Of a DNA stretch of 64,000 nt, positions 17,601 to 26,678 are shown piece by piece. Every line of letters starts with the position of its first letter. Position 1 is the stretch's first letter. Both the position numbers and the translations under genes were made by a program. The DNA is from an uncultured Ruminiclostridium sp. Its GTDB lineage: Bacteria; Bacillota; Clostridia; Oscillospirales; Ruminococcaceae. The notes under the pieces are model-generated. The model was not told the origin of the DNA and searched no databases. It saw nothing but the letters and a program-made list of their open reading frames with translations. The stretch covers positions 1-64,000 of the forward strand of contig CANRGJ010000011.1 of the NCBI GenBank assembly GCA_947630175.1, read 5' to 3'.

Positions 17601-18948
17601 TTCCGAGGAGCGCCGCCGCGACGGCTATCACAGCGAGGAAAAATACGACGGCTATCACCGTCAGCCTTATTTCACAAAGGAGAGCAAAAAGACTCACACT
17701 ATACTTGCTCCCCAGATGTCGCCAATACATTTTGAGCTTTTGGAGCAGGCGTTCAGATATTCTGGATATAACGTCGTTATTCTGAAAGACTATACTAAGG
17801 AGATAGTGGACGAGGGACTGAAATACGTCAACAACGACGCCTGCTATCCCACTATACTCACAGTCGGCTCCCTTATGGCGGCGCTGAACAGCGGAAAATA
17901 CGACGTGAACAACACTTCCGTTATGATAACCCAGACAGGCGGCGCCTGCCGTGCTACGAACTACGTGGGAATGATAAAGAAAGCGCTTAAAGAGGGCGGA
18001 TATCCCCAGGTCCCAATTATTTCAATAAATCTGGTGGGAATGGAGAAAAACCCCGGCTTTAAGTACACCCCTGCTCTGGTAGTGAGAGCGCTTATGGCGG
18101 TGGTTTACGGCGACGTACTCAGCCGCTGTCTGTACAGGGTAAGACCGTACGAGGTGGAAAAGGGCAGCGCCGACAGACTGTATAAAGAATGGAACGAAAA
18201 GCTGAAAGCGTCCCTCAAAAAGCTGAGCTTCAAGGAATACGGCAGGAACATCGCCGCTATCGTAAAGGATTTTGACGCTCTGCCCGTTCTGGACGTACAA
18301 AAACCCAGAGTCGGTATCGTAGGGGAAATCCTGGTAAAATACCACCCTGTTGCAAACAACTTTGTCGTTGACCTTGTGGAATCCGAAGGTGCGGAAGCGG
18401 TAGTTCCCGACCTTATGGGATTTATTTACTTCATTCTTGACCACGCCAACACAAGGCGCGAGCTGCTCACCGTTTCGGGAACGAGATATTTCCTGCAAAA
18501 CAAGCTGATATCAATGCTTGAATGGCTTGAAAAGCCGTATCTTGAGGCGGTAAAGGGAACGAAATTCGGCAGCTTTATGAAGGTGTCCGAAATGCGGAAG
18601 CTGGTGGACGGCATTGTTTCCACAGGCAATATTGCGGGAGAGGGCTGGTTCCTCACCGCTGAAATGGTGGAGCTTATGCACAGCGGAGTAAACAACATTA
18701 TTTGTATGCAGCCTTTCGCCTGCCTGCCAAATCACGTTACAGGCAAGGGCGTTATAGGCGAGCTTCGTCGCAGAAATCCGCTGTCTAATATAATCGCAGT
18801 GGACTACGACCCCGGCGCGTCGGAGGTAAATCAGATAAACCGTATCAAGCTTATGCTGTCCCACGCTGTGAGAAACGCAGAAAACGAACTGCAAAGCGTT
18901 TCAGTTGAGGTAAAGGACGAGTATTCGGAGCTTTTGAACGTAAAATAA
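14671..18948 (+). CDS. giant acyl-CoA dehydratase activase-related protein
   Basis: The predicted protein is 1425 aa from the ATG at 14671 (GAAAGGA upstream); the ORF-track start at 14608 overlaps the -10 box. It holds two BcrA/BadF/HgdC-type ATPase domains in tandem (~2-255 with [14 protein letters not shown], and ~310-590 with [14 protein letters not shown]). Each keeps cluster cysteines: Cys122 ([10 protein letters not shown]) and Cys161 (SRCGVF), then Cys441 ([10 protein letters not shown]) and Cys480 (SRCTVF). A cysteine motif RCGRCSNNC follows near 600, then DUF2229 and HgdB-like regions to the end. Archerases of this kind energise radical dehydratases by ATP-driven electron transfer. 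No dehydratase subunits lie nearby; the role of the fused form is unknown. It is co-transcribed with an SPFH gene. Confidence 0.88.
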   Translation: MFHIGLDVGSTTVKIVILDEEGRTVHKKYQRHYSDIKKTLAEVLLEGIEKIKGENATAAVTGSGGINAAKWLDIPFVQEVTAGTAAIEKLIPETDVAIELGGEDAKITYLKGGIEQRMNGTCAGGTGAFIDQMAALLNTDITGLNELAKDAETIYPIASRCGVFAKSDIQPLLNDGAKRSDVAASVFQSVVNQTISGLACGKPIRGKVAFLGGPLHYLSELRKRFIVTLNLQPEDIIFPEDANLFVAMGAALSDSRGEISLEELKGRIDNLSSVETHEVERLAPLFKDEADKAAFMERHAKAVIPTADLSSHKGKCYLGIDAGSTTTKAALINEKGEILYSHYNNNMGDPLKSVIGILQEIYSLMPEGAYIAKATATGYGEHLIKAALKTDFGEIETMAHYKAAERMLPGVEFILDIGGQDMKCIRVKNGEIQSILLNEACSSGCGSFIENFASALGMTSAEFAQLGLTAEHPVDLGSRCTVFMNSRVKQAQKEGASVADISAGLSYSVVKNALFKVIKIRDPRDMGEKIIVQGGTFMNNSVLRAFELTCGSEAVRPDKAGLMGAYGSALIAMNRDDGEGSTIATADKLENFSITKSTARCGRCSNNCLLTISKFGDGTRFITNNRCERGAGLGTKKSDLPNLFDYKYKRLFEYTPTPKEEAKRGVVGLPRVLGMYENYPFWFTLFTKLGYSVLLSPDSSREIYELGIETMPSESVCYPAKLSHGHVVWLIENGADMIFFPALPYEMDCGGKGDNHYNCPVVATYSEVIKNSIPQLRDKEISFMNPFLPIYDKERMAERLTEEFLPLGIHGEEIGLALAAAYEEDARFKADIRAKGEEVLKMLEETGQRGIVLAGRPYHLDPEINHGIPEMINGYGFAVLTEDSVAHLGVDKLARPIRVVDQWMYHNRLYNSAAVVGEREYLELVQLNSFGCGLDAITTDQVQEIMQGYGRLYTVLKIDEVNNLGAARIRLRSLISVSEERRRDGYHSEEKYDGYHRQPYFTKESKKTHTILAPQMSPIHFELLEQAFRYSGYNVVILKDYTKEIVDEGLKYVNNDACYPTILTVGSLMAALNSGKYDVNNTSVMITQTGGACRATNYVGMIKKALKEGGYPQVPIISINLVGMEKNPGFKYTPALVVRALMAVVYGDVLSRCLYRVRPYEVEKGSADRLYKEWNEKLKASLKKLSFKEYGRNIAAIVKDFDALPVLDVQKPRVGIVGEILVKYHPVANNFVVDLVESEGAEAVVPDLMGFIYFILDHANTRRELLTVSGTRYFLQNKLISMLEWLEKPYLEAVKGTKFGSFMKVSEMRKLVDGIVSTGNIAGEGWFLTAEMVELMHSGVNNIICMQPFACLPNHVTGKGVIGELRRRNPLSNIIAVDYDPGASEVNQINRIKLMLSHAVRNAENELQSVSVEVKDEYSELLNVK

Positions 18949-18975
18949 CGCTGTAAAACGAAAGGAGAAAACAAA

Positions 18976-19881
18976 ATGGCGGAAGTAAAATTCAGCACAG
19001 GCGACGCAAAGCCCGTAAATGGCAAACACGTGGGAAAATGGGTGCTTGTGATAATCATTCTGGTATTTGTAGCAATACTGCTGGGCAGTTCATTTACGAT
19101 AGTGAACGAGGGCTACGTAGGGGTAAAATACCGTTTCGGAAAGATAGAGCAGGACAACCTGACGGCAGGACTTAACATTCACATTCCCTTTATCGAGGAG
19201 ATAGTGCAGGTGGATACGAGGGAACAGGTGTACGCTGTCACCACCGACGCTTATACCAGCGACACGCAGTCGGTGAACGAGTTGCAGCTTAAGGTGAACT
19301 ATTGCTACGACAGCTCAATGCTCAGCAATATAATCAGGAATATCGGCGTTTCCAATGTGGAAACGAAGCTGCTCGTGCCCAACGTGCAGAAGATAGCAAA
19401 GGACGCAATAGGCAAGGTAAAGGCTGAACAGCTGGTACAGTCAAGGGCGGACGTTACCACGGAGATACAAAATTCCCTCACCGAAATTCTTGACGATTAC
19501 GGCATTGTGGTAACTGCGTTTGCAATAGAGAACCTGAGCTTTGACTCCGCATTTGAGGAATCCATTCAGGCAAAGGTCATCGCCGAGCAGGACGCTTTGA
19601 AAATGGAAAACAAGACCAAGGAAAAGCAGGAGGAGGCAAAGCAGGTGGTAATCGCCGCACAGGCGGACGCCGACTCAAAGCGCATAGCCGCCGAAGCGGA
19701 GGCTGACGCTATCAAGGTGATACAGGAGCAATTGCAAAGCTCCCCCAACTATATAGAATATCTCAAGGTAGACAGGTGGAACGGACAACTGCCGCAGGTG
19801 GTGTCCGACGGCGTAAATCCTTTTGTGGCGCTTGATTCCAACACAGCGGGGAACACGGCGGCAGGAAACGGCGGAAACTGA
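18976..19881 (+). CDS. SPFH/band 7 (prohibitin-like) membrane protein
   Basis: The 301-aa protein has one N-terminal membrane segment (WVLVIIILVFVAILLGSSF), then a band 7 domain (GYVGVKYRFGKIEQDNL..., residues ~45-220) and a coiled, Ala/Glu-rich region (KTKEKQEEAKQVVIAAQADA). Family members form large membrane-associated oligomeric cages and work in quality control or lipid domains. The start has AAAGGAG upstream. It lies 27 bp after the activase gene without an intervening terminator, so it belongs to the same operon. An NfeD partner is not present. Confidence 0.88.
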   Translation: MAEVKFSTGDAKPVNGKHVGKWVLVIIILVFVAILLGSSFTIVNEGYVGVKYRFGKIEQDNLTAGLNIHIPFIEEIVQVDTREQVYAVTTDAYTSDTQSVNELQLKVNYCYDSSMLSNIIRNIGVSNVETKLLVPNVQKIAKDAIGKVKAEQLVQSRADVTTEIQNSLTEILDDYGIVVTAFAIENLSFDSAFEESIQAKVIAEQDALKMENKTKEKQEEAKQVVIAAQADADSKRIAAEAEADAIKVIQEQLQSSPNYIEYLKVDRWNGQLPQVVSDGVNPFVALDSNTAGNTAAGNGGN

Positions 19882-19888
19882 TAGCTTG

Positions 19889-19912
19889 AGGGGCGGTCTA
19901 CCGCCCCTTTTG
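19889..19912 (+). terminator. terminator-like hairpin after the SPFH gene
   Basis: AGGGGCGGT/ACCGCCCCT with a very short loop, followed by only four T residues; probably a partial terminator, so read-through into pcrA is possible. Confidence 0.6.
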
Positions 19913-19937
19913 AATGAAAGATAAGGGAAATGACAAA

Positions 19938-22319
19938 ATGAAGGACTTAAACGGGATAAAAAGACAGTGCCTGGACAGATTTTTCAGCAGGACAAACGAA
20001 AGACAGCGCGAGGCGATATATCAGACTGAGGGCGCTTTGCTCATAATCGCGGGAGCAGGAAGCGGAAAAACGACGGTTTTGTGCAACAGGATAGCAAATC
20101 TCCTGCTGTTCGGAAAAAGCTACAACTCCACGCTGAAACGGCAGCTTTCCGAGGAGGACGAAAAATTCCTCACGGATTATGCAAAGGGAAAAATTGAGAT
20201 AAACGAGCAGTCCACCCTCAGGCTCTCCACCCTGCTTGGGGTGGAAAGAGCCGCCCCCTGGCGTATTCTGGCGGTGACCTTTACCAACAAGGCGGCAGGG
20301 GAGCTGAAAGAGCGTTTGCAGAATATGAACGCCCCGGGCGGCGGAGAGGTGTTCGCAGGGACGTTCCACTCCACCTGCGTCAAGATACTGCGCCGCGGGA
20401 TAGACGCTCTTGGATACAAAAATTCCTTTACCATTTACGACACTGACGACAGCCTGAGAGTGATAAAGGACGTGATGAAGGAGCTTAACGTTTCCGACAA
20501 GGCGTTCAGCCCCAAAGAATTTCAAAGCAAGATAAGCAGGGCGAAGGACCAGCTTTTGTACCCTGCGGATTTTCCCGTCAGCACCGACAGCGGGCGGGCG
20601 GATTTCAAGCTGGAAAGGGCGAGAGAGGTTTACAGGCGGTATCAGCAGAAGCTGAAAAACGCCAACGCCCTTGACTTCGACGATCTGATAATGAAAACGG
20701 TGGAGCTGTTCCAGACCTGCCCCGAAGCATTGGAACGGTGGCAGCGCAGCTTTGACTACATAATGGTGGACGAGTATCAGGACACCAACACCGCCCAGTA
20801 CAAGCTGATCTCCCTGCTGGCAAAGGGCAGCGGAAATCTTTGCGTCGTTGGGGACGAGGATCAGAGCATTTACCGTTTCAGAGGGGCGACTATTGAAAAT
20901 ATCCTCAGCTTTGAAAAGGAATTTGGCGCAAAGGTGGTAAAGCTGGAGCAAAACTATCGTTCCACCGAGACCATTCTGGACGCCGCAAACGCAGTTATCA
21001 AAAACAATACTCAGCGCAAGGGGAAAAATCTCTGGAGCGACAAGGGCAAGGGTGAGAAGATAAAGCTGGACCTTTACCAGTCCGAGACTGACGAGGCGGA
21101 CAGCATTGCCCGCACCGTCCTCGACCTGAAGGAGCAGGGCGGCGGCTTTAACGACAGCGCCGTGCTTTACCGCACAAACGCACAGTCCCGCACGATAGAG
21201 CTTTCTATGGCGAAAATGGGCATTCCTTACCGTATGGTGGGCGGAACCAAGTTCTACGACCGCAAGGAAATAAAGGATATGCTGGCGTATCTCAGCGTTA
21301 TCAACAATCATTCCGACACTGTAAGGCTGAGCCGTATCATAAACGAGCCGAAGAGAGGGATAGGCGACGCGACCCAGGCGGAGATATTCCGCATAGCGGA
21401 CGGAACGGGAATGACCCCTGTGGAGGTAATGGAGCACGCTGATGAATTTGACGGGCTTTCCAAAAAGTCAAAGATACTTGAGGAGCTTGGAAGAATGTTC
21501 CGTGAGCTTGGGCAGGGTGAGGACAGACCCCTTGACCATCTGGTGGACGATATCCTTGCCGCTACGGGATATGAGAATATGCTGGATAAGCAGGGGGACG
21601 AGGGCGCCGCAAGAATGGAGAACATTCAGGAGCTTAAATCGGGTATGATAAAGTTCTGCGAGGAAAACGAGGAACATTCCCTCTCCGACTATCTGGAAAA
21701 CATCGCCCTTATCACCGACCTTGACAGCTACGACCAGAGCGAGGACAGGGTGACCCTTATGACTATGCACGGAGCAAAGGGGCTTGAATTTGACAACGTG
21801 TTCATCGTGGGGGCGGAGGAGAATATTTTCCCCTCCTATCGCTCTCAGCTTGATATGAACGAGATAGAGGAGGAGCGCAGGCTTGCCTACGTTGCGATAA
21901 CGAGAGCGAGGAAAAAGCTGTTTATCAGCCACGCAAGGCAAAGACTGCTGTACGGCAATACCCAGCGCAACAGAGTTTCACGCTTTGTGGAGGAGATACC
22001 CGAGGAATATCTGGAATTTACCGACCACACTATGCGCACCTCGTTCCAGCCCGTTCAGAAAAGCGTCAAGCCTGGGTATTTACAGCAGGAAACGAGGCAC
22101 GCTCAGGTGGAAAAGATGGCGGCGAGGATCTCCGCCTCCCACTCTTCTCCCCTCTCCTTTGAAAGCGGCGAGAGGATAAAGCACCGTGTTTTCGGCGAGG
22201 GAACGGTGCTGAACGTGACGCCGATGGGCAACGACAATCTGCTGGAGATAGCCTTTGACAAGGCGGGGACGAAAAAGATAATGGCGAATTTCGCAAAAGT
22301 GGAAAAAGCGGATAGTTAA
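19938..22319 (+). CDS. pcrA: ATP-dependent DNA helicase, UvrD/PcrA family
   Basis: The 793-aa protein is a 3'-5' superfamily 1 helicase for repair and replication restart. Motifs in order: Q-motif TNERQREAI, Walker A AGAGSGKTT, VTFTNKAAGELKER, Walker B VDEYQDTN, QSIYRFRGA, QNYRST, and TMHGAKGLEF. An insertion of about 45 residues lies between motifs I and Ia. The C-terminus (FGEGTVLNV...) is the usual PcrA tail. I prefer the ATG at 19938 with AAGGGA upstream over that at 19914, which has no ribosome site and begins against the preceding hairpin. Confidence 0.95.
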   Translation: MKDLNGIKRQCLDRFFSRTNERQREAIYQTEGALLIIAGAGSGKTTVLCNRIANLLLFGKSYNSTLKRQLSEEDEKFLTDYAKGKIEINEQSTLRLSTLLGVERAAPWRILAVTFTNKAAGELKERLQNMNAPGGGEVFAGTFHSTCVKILRRGIDALGYKNSFTIYDTDDSLRVIKDVMKELNVSDKAFSPKEFQSKISRAKDQLLYPADFPVSTDSGRADFKLERAREVYRRYQQKLKNANALDFDDLIMKTVELFQTCPEALERWQRSFDYIMVDEYQDTNTAQYKLISLLAKGSGNLCVVGDEDQSIYRFRGATIENILSFEKEFGAKVVKLEQNYRSTETILDAANAVIKNNTQRKGKNLWSDKGKGEKIKLDLYQSETDEADSIARTVLDLKEQGGGFNDSAVLYRTNAQSRTIELSMAKMGIPYRMVGGTKFYDRKEIKDMLAYLSVINNHSDTVRLSRIINEPKRGIGDATQAEIFRIADGTGMTPVEVMEHADEFDGLSKKSKILEELGRMFRELGQGEDRPLDHLVDDILAATGYENMLDKQGDEGAARMENIQELKSGMIKFCEENEEHSLSDYLENIALITDLDSYDQSEDRVTLMTMHGAKGLEFDNVFIVGAEENIFPSYRSQLDMNEIEEERRLAYVAITRARKKLFISHARQRLLYGNTQRNRVSRFVEEIPEEYLEFTDHTMRTSFQPVQKSVKPGYLQQETRHAQVEKMAARISASHSSPLSFESGERIKHRVFGEGTVLNVTPMGNDNLLEIAFDKAGTKKIMANFAKVEKADS

Positions 22320-22340
22320 AAGCGAAAATTATCAAAAAAT

Positions 22341-22388
22341 AAGCGCTGATTCGGAGGTCGCTCTGAATCGGCGCTTTGCTTTTTTATC
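22341..22388 (+). terminator. pcrA terminator
   Basis: AAGCGCTGATTC and GAATCGGCGCTT pair with one wobble, then GCTTTTTTA. The arm resembles the hairpin at 27957. Confidence 0.8.
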
Positions 22389-22416
22389 GTCTGCTTATTT
22401 ACTCAGCTCTTCACTT

Positions 22417-22959
22417 TTACTCATCAAGTATAACGTCCGCGTCGGCGCTTCCCGTAACGGTGAAGCTGGTTATTTCAGCGGAAATTTTCTGATTGGGAAG
22501 TTCCATATGCTTGGGTGAAGAACTGCCCTTGCCGTACAGCATAAGACATTCCCCTGTCTGCACTAAAGAGCCGTCGTCGGTGACGGTGACTTTTCCGTTT
22601 CCGCCCGCCGCTTCCTCCATAGCGGAAATTATTGCGGAAATGGGAGAATAGGCGAAATCATCGGTGAGATTTTCAGCGGAAAAGTCACCCATTGATGCGG
22701 AAGCGGCGCCGCTTTTGTAGTTAATCACAAGTCCCTGCGCCTCGTACGGCTCGGTGAGAGTTATCGTCCATATCCCCGTTCCCTTTCGGTTGAAATCGGC
22801 GGTAAATCCGCTTTCTCCCGCCGTCACCTGCGCCGTCATCTTATAGCTTTTGTCCATATCGGGCGCTTTGGGCGCAAGTATCCCGCCGTCAGCGCAGGAG
22901 GTCAGCAGTAATGCGGCGGCAGCGACAGCTATCAGCCTTCTGAATTTTAAAGTACCCAT
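22417..22959 (-). CDS. small lipoprotein of unknown function
   Basis: A 180-aa protein with a type II signal peptide: positive N-terminus, hydrophobic core and lipobox LLTSC at about residue 21, so it is anchored on the outer face of the membrane. The mature part is Thr/Ser/Gly-rich and reads as beta strands (TGIWTITLTEPYEAQGLVI). I do not recognise the family. It follows nnr by 34 bp with AAAGGA before the ATG, so it is probably co-transcribed. Confidence 0.75.
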   Translation of the reverse strand: MGTLKFRRLIAVAAAALLLTSCADGGILAPKAPDMDKSYKMTAQVTAGESGFTADFNRKGTGIWTITLTEPYEAQGLVINYKSGAASASMGDFSAENLTDDFAYSPISAIISAMEEAAGGNGKVTVTDDGSLVQTGECLMLYGKGSSSPKHMELPNQKISAEITSFTVTGSADADVILDE

Positions 22960-22993
22960 AAATATCCTTTCGCGAAGGACGTTTATTTGACCG

Positions 22994-24484
22994 TCAGAGC
23001 ATTGCTCTCCCCAGAGTGTCCGCCACGTCGCCTGCCGTTACAGAGGCGGGGGCGGCGCTTTTCACCAGGATATCCGCCGACAGACCGTGAAGATACGCTC
23101 CAAGAACGGCGGCGTCAAAGGGGTCTGTTCCCTGCGCCAGAAGCCCGCCGATAAGTCCTGTGAGCACGTCGCCCGTTCCCGCCTTGGCAAGGGCGGTGTT
23201 TCCCGTAGGATTGACAAAAATTCTGCCCTCAGGCGAGGCTATGACGGTATTCACGCCTTTCAGCAGTATAACTGCTCCCGTTTTTGCGGCAAAGCGGCGG
23301 ACGATATTGATACGGTCCTTCTGCACCTGCTCCGCTGTAAGACCCAGCAGGCGGGCAAGCTCGCCGGGGTGGGGAGTTAAGATAAGGGGACGGTCCTTGT
23401 CCTCCAGTTCATATATATTATCTTTCAGACAGTTTATTCCGTCCGCGTCGATAACAACGGGGCATTTTCTTTTTCGGAGGACTTTTTTCAGCATTTTCAG
23501 GGTAGAAGCGCCGTTTCCCATACCACAGCCTATCGTGACGGCGGTGGCTTTTTCCAGCGCCTCGTCAAAGTCCCTTTCCTCCCTTGAAACAAAAATACAT
23601 TCGGGAACGGCGGCGGGCGCAACGTTCAAAACCTTGGACACTGAGGAAAGAGTCACAAACCCTGCTCCGCTTCTCAATGCACCCTTGCAGGAAAGAATGG
23701 CGGCGCCGATATATTTTTCGCTTCCCGCAATATTCAGCAGTCTGCCGAAATTGCCCTTGTTTGCGCTTTTGGGTCGGGCGGGGAGCTTTTCCTTTATTGA
23801 GGGAGGAGTAAAAATTCCGTCATATTCGGCATAGCATTTTTCCGTTATGCCGATATCAAGGATTTTTACTTCCCCGCACATATCGTATGCGGGGTGGTTC
23901 AGCAGTCCCGTTTTCATTGCGGCGAGGACGTACGTCACGTCGGGGAGGAAAGCATTTTCACAAATCTCGCCGCTGTCGCCGTTTATTCCGCTGGGAATGT
24001 CCACGGAAATTTTCAGCGGTCTGCGGCGGCGGTTTGATACTGCGAAAAGCTGTGCCACGTCTTGGGGCAATCGTCCGTGAAAGCCCGTTCCGAACACGCA
24101 GTCTACTATCACGTCCACCGATTTGACGCAGTTTATTGCCGCTTCGGGGGAATTTTTAAGGGAAATGCGGGGCGGCTGAGGCTTGCCCTCCCGTGAACGG
24201 GCGCAGGCTTTTGCGGTATCGGTGTCAGGCTCGTTTTTCGTCAGCAGGACGGTAACGTTCCCGCCCCCTTCTTTCAGCAAAAAGGCAAGCTGAACGCCGT
24301 CGCCGCCGTTGTTCCCGCCGCCGCAGAGAACGGCAAAGCGTTTGTTTTTTATTTCGGTCAGCGCTGTTATCCCGCCGTATACCGCAAGGGCGGCGTTTTT
24401 CATCAGGGTGTCAAGAAATACGCCGTTTCCTGCGGAATTTTCCTCCGCCGCTTTCATTTGGGCGGAATTTACGATATATGTCAT
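22994..24484 (-). CDS. nnr: bifunctional NAD(P)HX epimerase/dehydratase
   Basis: The 496-aa protein repairs hydrated NAD(P)H. Residues ~1-210 are the YjeF N-terminal epimerase domain (FAVLCGGGNNGGDG, DVIVDCVFGTGFHG, SVDIPSGINGDSG). The rest is the ADP-dependent dehydratase (NKGNFGRLLNIAGS, VIDADGINCL, ILTPHPGELARLLG, GNTALAKAGTGDVLTG). Both domain signatures are intact and the length matches the fused bacterial form. I set the start at the ATG at 24484, behind AGGAGAAAGAA; the ORF-track start uses a TTG seven codons earlier. It heads a two-gene transcript with the lipoprotein. Confidence 0.95.
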   Translation of the reverse strand: MTYIVNSAQMKAAEENSAGNGVFLDTLMKNAALAVYGGITALTEIKNKRFAVLCGGGNNGGDGVQLAFLLKEGGGNVTVLLTKNEPDTDTAKACARSREGKPQPPRISLKNSPEAAINCVKSVDVIVDCVFGTGFHGRLPQDVAQLFAVSNRRRRPLKISVDIPSGINGDSGEICENAFLPDVTYVLAAMKTGLLNHPAYDMCGEVKILDIGITEKCYAEYDGIFTPPSIKEKLPARPKSANKGNFGRLLNIAGSEKYIGAAILSCKGALRSGAGFVTLSSVSKVLNVAPAAVPECIFVSREERDFDEALEKATAVTIGCGMGNGASTLKMLKKVLRKRKCPVVIDADGINCLKDNIYELEDKDRPLILTPHPGELARLLGLTAEQVQKDRINIVRRFAAKTGAVILLKGVNTVIASPEGRIFVNPTGNTALAKAGTGDVLTGLIGGLLAQGTDPFDAAVLGAYLHGLSADILVKSAAPASVTAGDVADTLGRAML

Positions 24485-24508
24485 TTCTTTCTCCTGTAAG
24501 GTCAAAAT

Positions 24509-24535
24509 AAAAAGGCGGCTACGCCGCCCTTTTTA
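24509..24535 (-). terminator. terminator of the 62-aa membrane protein gene
   Basis: AAAGGGCGGC/GCCGCCTTT (one bulge) followed on the minus strand by TTATTTT. Confidence 0.75.
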
Positions 24536-24724
24536 TTACTCCTCATCGTCCTTATGAGCAGCTTTCTTTCTTCTGTTTCTCTTTTTCTTCTTGGCGCTCT
24601 GAGAGGCGACTATCGCAATTATGACACAAACTACAAGAATTATGCCCGCTATCAGAAACGGCAGGAAGTCCAGAGTTGTACCTGTATTTACGTTTGCTAC
24701 AACATCAGCTACAAGCTCGTTCAT
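24536..24724 (-). CDS. 62-aa single-span membrane protein
   Basis: The first ~20 residues are polar (NELVADVVANVNTGTTLD), then one long hydrophobic span (FLPFLIAGIILVVCVIIAIVA) and a strongly basic tail (KKKKRNRRKKAAHK) ending acidic. This layout is like a sorting-signal tail without an LPxTG motif. AAAGGACG lies upstream of the ATG and a terminator follows the stop, which supports a real gene. The function is unknown. Confidence 0.7.
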   Translation of the reverse strand: MNELVADVVANVNTGTTLDFLPFLIAGIILVVCVIIAIVASQSAKKKKRNRRKKAAHKDDEE

Positions 24725-24800
24725 TTTATTTTTCGTCCTTTCATCTGTACTTTTTTATTTTTTCTGCATAAATGCAGTCAAATACCGTCGTCAAAAAGTT

Positions 24801-25493
24801 TCACTTATCCACAGGCTCACGCCCTGTCAAAAACCGTATCGCACGCTGTACGGAATTTCTCACGTGCTCCATATCGGCGTTGTGGAGCTTTCCCGCATTG
24901 CGGTAGTCAAAGCTCTGGCAAAATTCCTCCACGTCGGCGGTGAGCTGTTTCATATAGTTGTCGGTAAGCGCCTCAAGATCTTTTCTGAAGGAGGCAAAGT
25001 CCCCCTTGGACATCTGACTTGCTCCCGCCTGCAAAAGCAGCTTGTAATGGGGAAGGCATATGTATTCCTGCTGATTGAACAGGGTCTTGAAGGCGGGGTC
25101 GGTGGAGTACATTTTAAACACCGTTTCCAGCGTGTGATTTATCCCCCAGCTCACCTTGCTGCATACAAAGCAGGTATTTCCCGCCTGCTCCGTCTTTTTC
25201 CCCTTGCCGAAGGGCAGCTTTGAGCCGAAAAGCTCCTTTTCCGCCTCAGCCATATGGGTGCTTAACATAAGGGCGAGGGAAAGGCGGTTATTCTGCTGTA
25301 AAAGCATATTGTAGTGAGTGTGGCAAAAGCCCAGCTTGTTCGTTTCTATCCGCACATCAGGCTCCATCATAGCGGCGCCCATTATGTATTCGCAGATATG
25401 CTCCTCAATGCCGTCACGCAGGCGGCAGATTGGGCAGCCGTCCTTTGGTCCGAACACGTCGTTTACGGGTATTGTCAGTATGCTTTCACGCAT
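24801..25493 (-). CDS. DUF6062-like cysteine-motif protein
   Basis: A 230-aa soluble protein with two cysteine/histidine pairs: CPICRLRDGIEEHICEYI then GFCHTHYNML near the N-terminus, and CFVCSKV then YICLPHYKLLL in the middle. Each half looks like a repeated C-x2-C...C-x2-H unit that could bind metal. The rest is helical. I believe this matches DUF6062, common in Clostridia; the function is unknown. GGGAGGAAT precedes the ATG. It diverges from the OGG gene over a 101-bp gap. Confidence 0.7.
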   Translation of the reverse strand: MRESILTIPVNDVFGPKDGCPICRLRDGIEEHICEYIMGAAMMEPDVRIETNKLGFCHTHYNMLLQQNNRLSLALMLSTHMAEAEKELFGSKLPFGKGKKTEQAGNTCFVCSKVSWGINHTLETVFKMYSTDPAFKTLFNQQEYICLPHYKLLLQAGASQMSKGDFASFRKDLEALTDNYMKQLTADVEEFCQSFDYRNAGKLHNADMEHVRNSVQRAIRFLTGREPVDK

Positions 25494-25530
25494 TTTTTAA
25501 TTCCTCCCGCTGAAAATTTTGTGAATTTTC

Positions 25531-25559
25531 TTGCTTATTATCTATTATTGTATTATAAT
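25531..25559 (+). promoter_or_regulatory. promoter of the OGG gene
   Basis: TTGCTT (25531-25536), 17 bp, TATAAT (25554-25559). Confidence 0.7.
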
Positions 25560-25594
25560 ATTCTTAAAATATCAAGTGGAAAGAGAAAATTTTT

Positions 25595-26404
25595 ATGGAT
25601 TTTTTTATCAGGGCGGACTGTCTTGATCTGAAACAGACGCTTTTCTGCGGTCAATGCTTTCGTTTTGTCCAGACGGAAGAAAATATTTTTGAAGGAACGG
25701 CGTGGGACAAATTTGTAAGATTGCGGCAGGAAAAGGACGGTATCACGCTCCTTGACGTGAATGACAGCGATGTGCCGTTCTGGGAGGATTATTTTGACGT
25801 GAGCCTGGACTACGGCGAGCTGATACGCTCATTCAGCGAGGACGAAACGCTGAAAGCCGCCTGCAAGGGGCGCGGGATACGGGTGCTGAGGCAGCAGCCT
25901 TTTGAAACGCTTATCAGCTTTATCATTTCCCAGAACAACAACATCAAAAGGATAACGGGAATAATTGAACGTTTGTGCGAAAATTTCGGAGAAAAGACGG
26001 CGCACGGTCACTCCTTCCCCACTGCGGAAAGGCTGGCGGGGCTGTCGGTTGAGGACTTGGCTCCTCTGCGGGCGGGATTTCGCGCAAAGTACATAATCGA
26101 CGCCGCACAAAAGGTGAACAGCGGCGAGGTGGATCTTGAAAAAATTGCGCTCCTCCCTGACGATGAAGCGAGGGAAGAGCTGAAAAAGATAAAGGGCGTA
26201 GGTGACAAGGTGGCGGACTGCGTTTTGCTGTTCGGTCTGCACCGACTGTCCGCCGTTCCCAAGGACGTGTGGATAAAAAGGGTCATCGCCTGCTGTTATC
26301 CCGACGGATTTCCCGCCTGCGTGGGAGAATATGCGGGTATCGCACAGCAGTATCTGTTTGATTATGCCCGAGTGGAAATGAAGGAAATGTTTACGGTGAA
26401 GTAA
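25595..26404 (+). CDS. 8-oxoguanine DNA glycosylase/AP lyase (OGG1-like)
   Basis: The 269-aa protein removes 8-oxoguanine from DNA. The N-terminal TBP-like domain (~1-95) carries FCGQCFRF. The helix-hairpin-helix domain has ISQNNNIKRI, the HhH GVGDKVADCVLLFG with the catalytic Lys205, and the catalytic Asp224 in VPKDVWIKRV, matching Lys249 and Asp268 of human OGG1. It is the bacterial OGG1-like form found in Clostridia. The start is the only good ATG, after GGAAAGAG. Confidence 0.92.
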   Translation: MDFFIRADCLDLKQTLFCGQCFRFVQTEENIFEGTAWDKFVRLRQEKDGITLLDVNDSDVPFWEDYFDVSLDYGELIRSFSEDETLKAACKGRGIRVLRQQPFETLISFIISQNNNIKRITGIIERLCENFGEKTAHGHSFPTAERLAGLSVEDLAPLRAGFRAKYIIDAAQKVNSGEVDLEKIALLPDDEAREELKKIKGVGDKVADCVLLFGLHRLSAVPKDVWIKRVIACCYPDGFPACVGEYAGIAQQYLFDYARVEMKEMFTVK

Positions 26405-26678
26405 GCGTATGTAAAAATAAATGCCCTTTCTCTGTTGGGAAGGTCTGCGAAGACCGCACGCCTGCCACGGCGAAGCCGCATTTGACAGCTTCGCTGTCAA
26501 ATGGCAGGATTTGCGGAGCAAATCCTGCCCTCCGTTCCGCAGGAACGGAGGCGGCTTCGCCGCGCCTCGCACCACCCTCCCTTAGGAACTGACCCCGCTA
26601 ACCACTTGCGGGAGCTGTGTTCAGCGAAAGGGGCAGACGTGATAAATTTAAAAATAATGCTGAAAGGAAAAAATAAAG
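26405..26678. other. gene-free region with a family-1 repeat
   Basis: About 270 bp, mostly family-1 copy 6. I see no promoter of good quality for the next gene. Confidence 0.6.
26467..26563. repeat. family-1 modular palindromic element, copy 6
   Basis: The frame ends are conserved, but all three inner modules differ from the other copies: ATTTGACAG/CTTCG/CTGTCAAAT, GGCAGGATTTGC/GGA/GCAAATCCTGCC and CCTCCGTTCC/GCA/GGAACGGAGG. Confidence 0.85.

Noticed and set aside
25552-25580. Minus-strand promoter for the DUF6062-like gene
   Set aside because: The -10 TATAAT is palindromic, but no -35 with 16-18 bp spacing was found on the minus strand.
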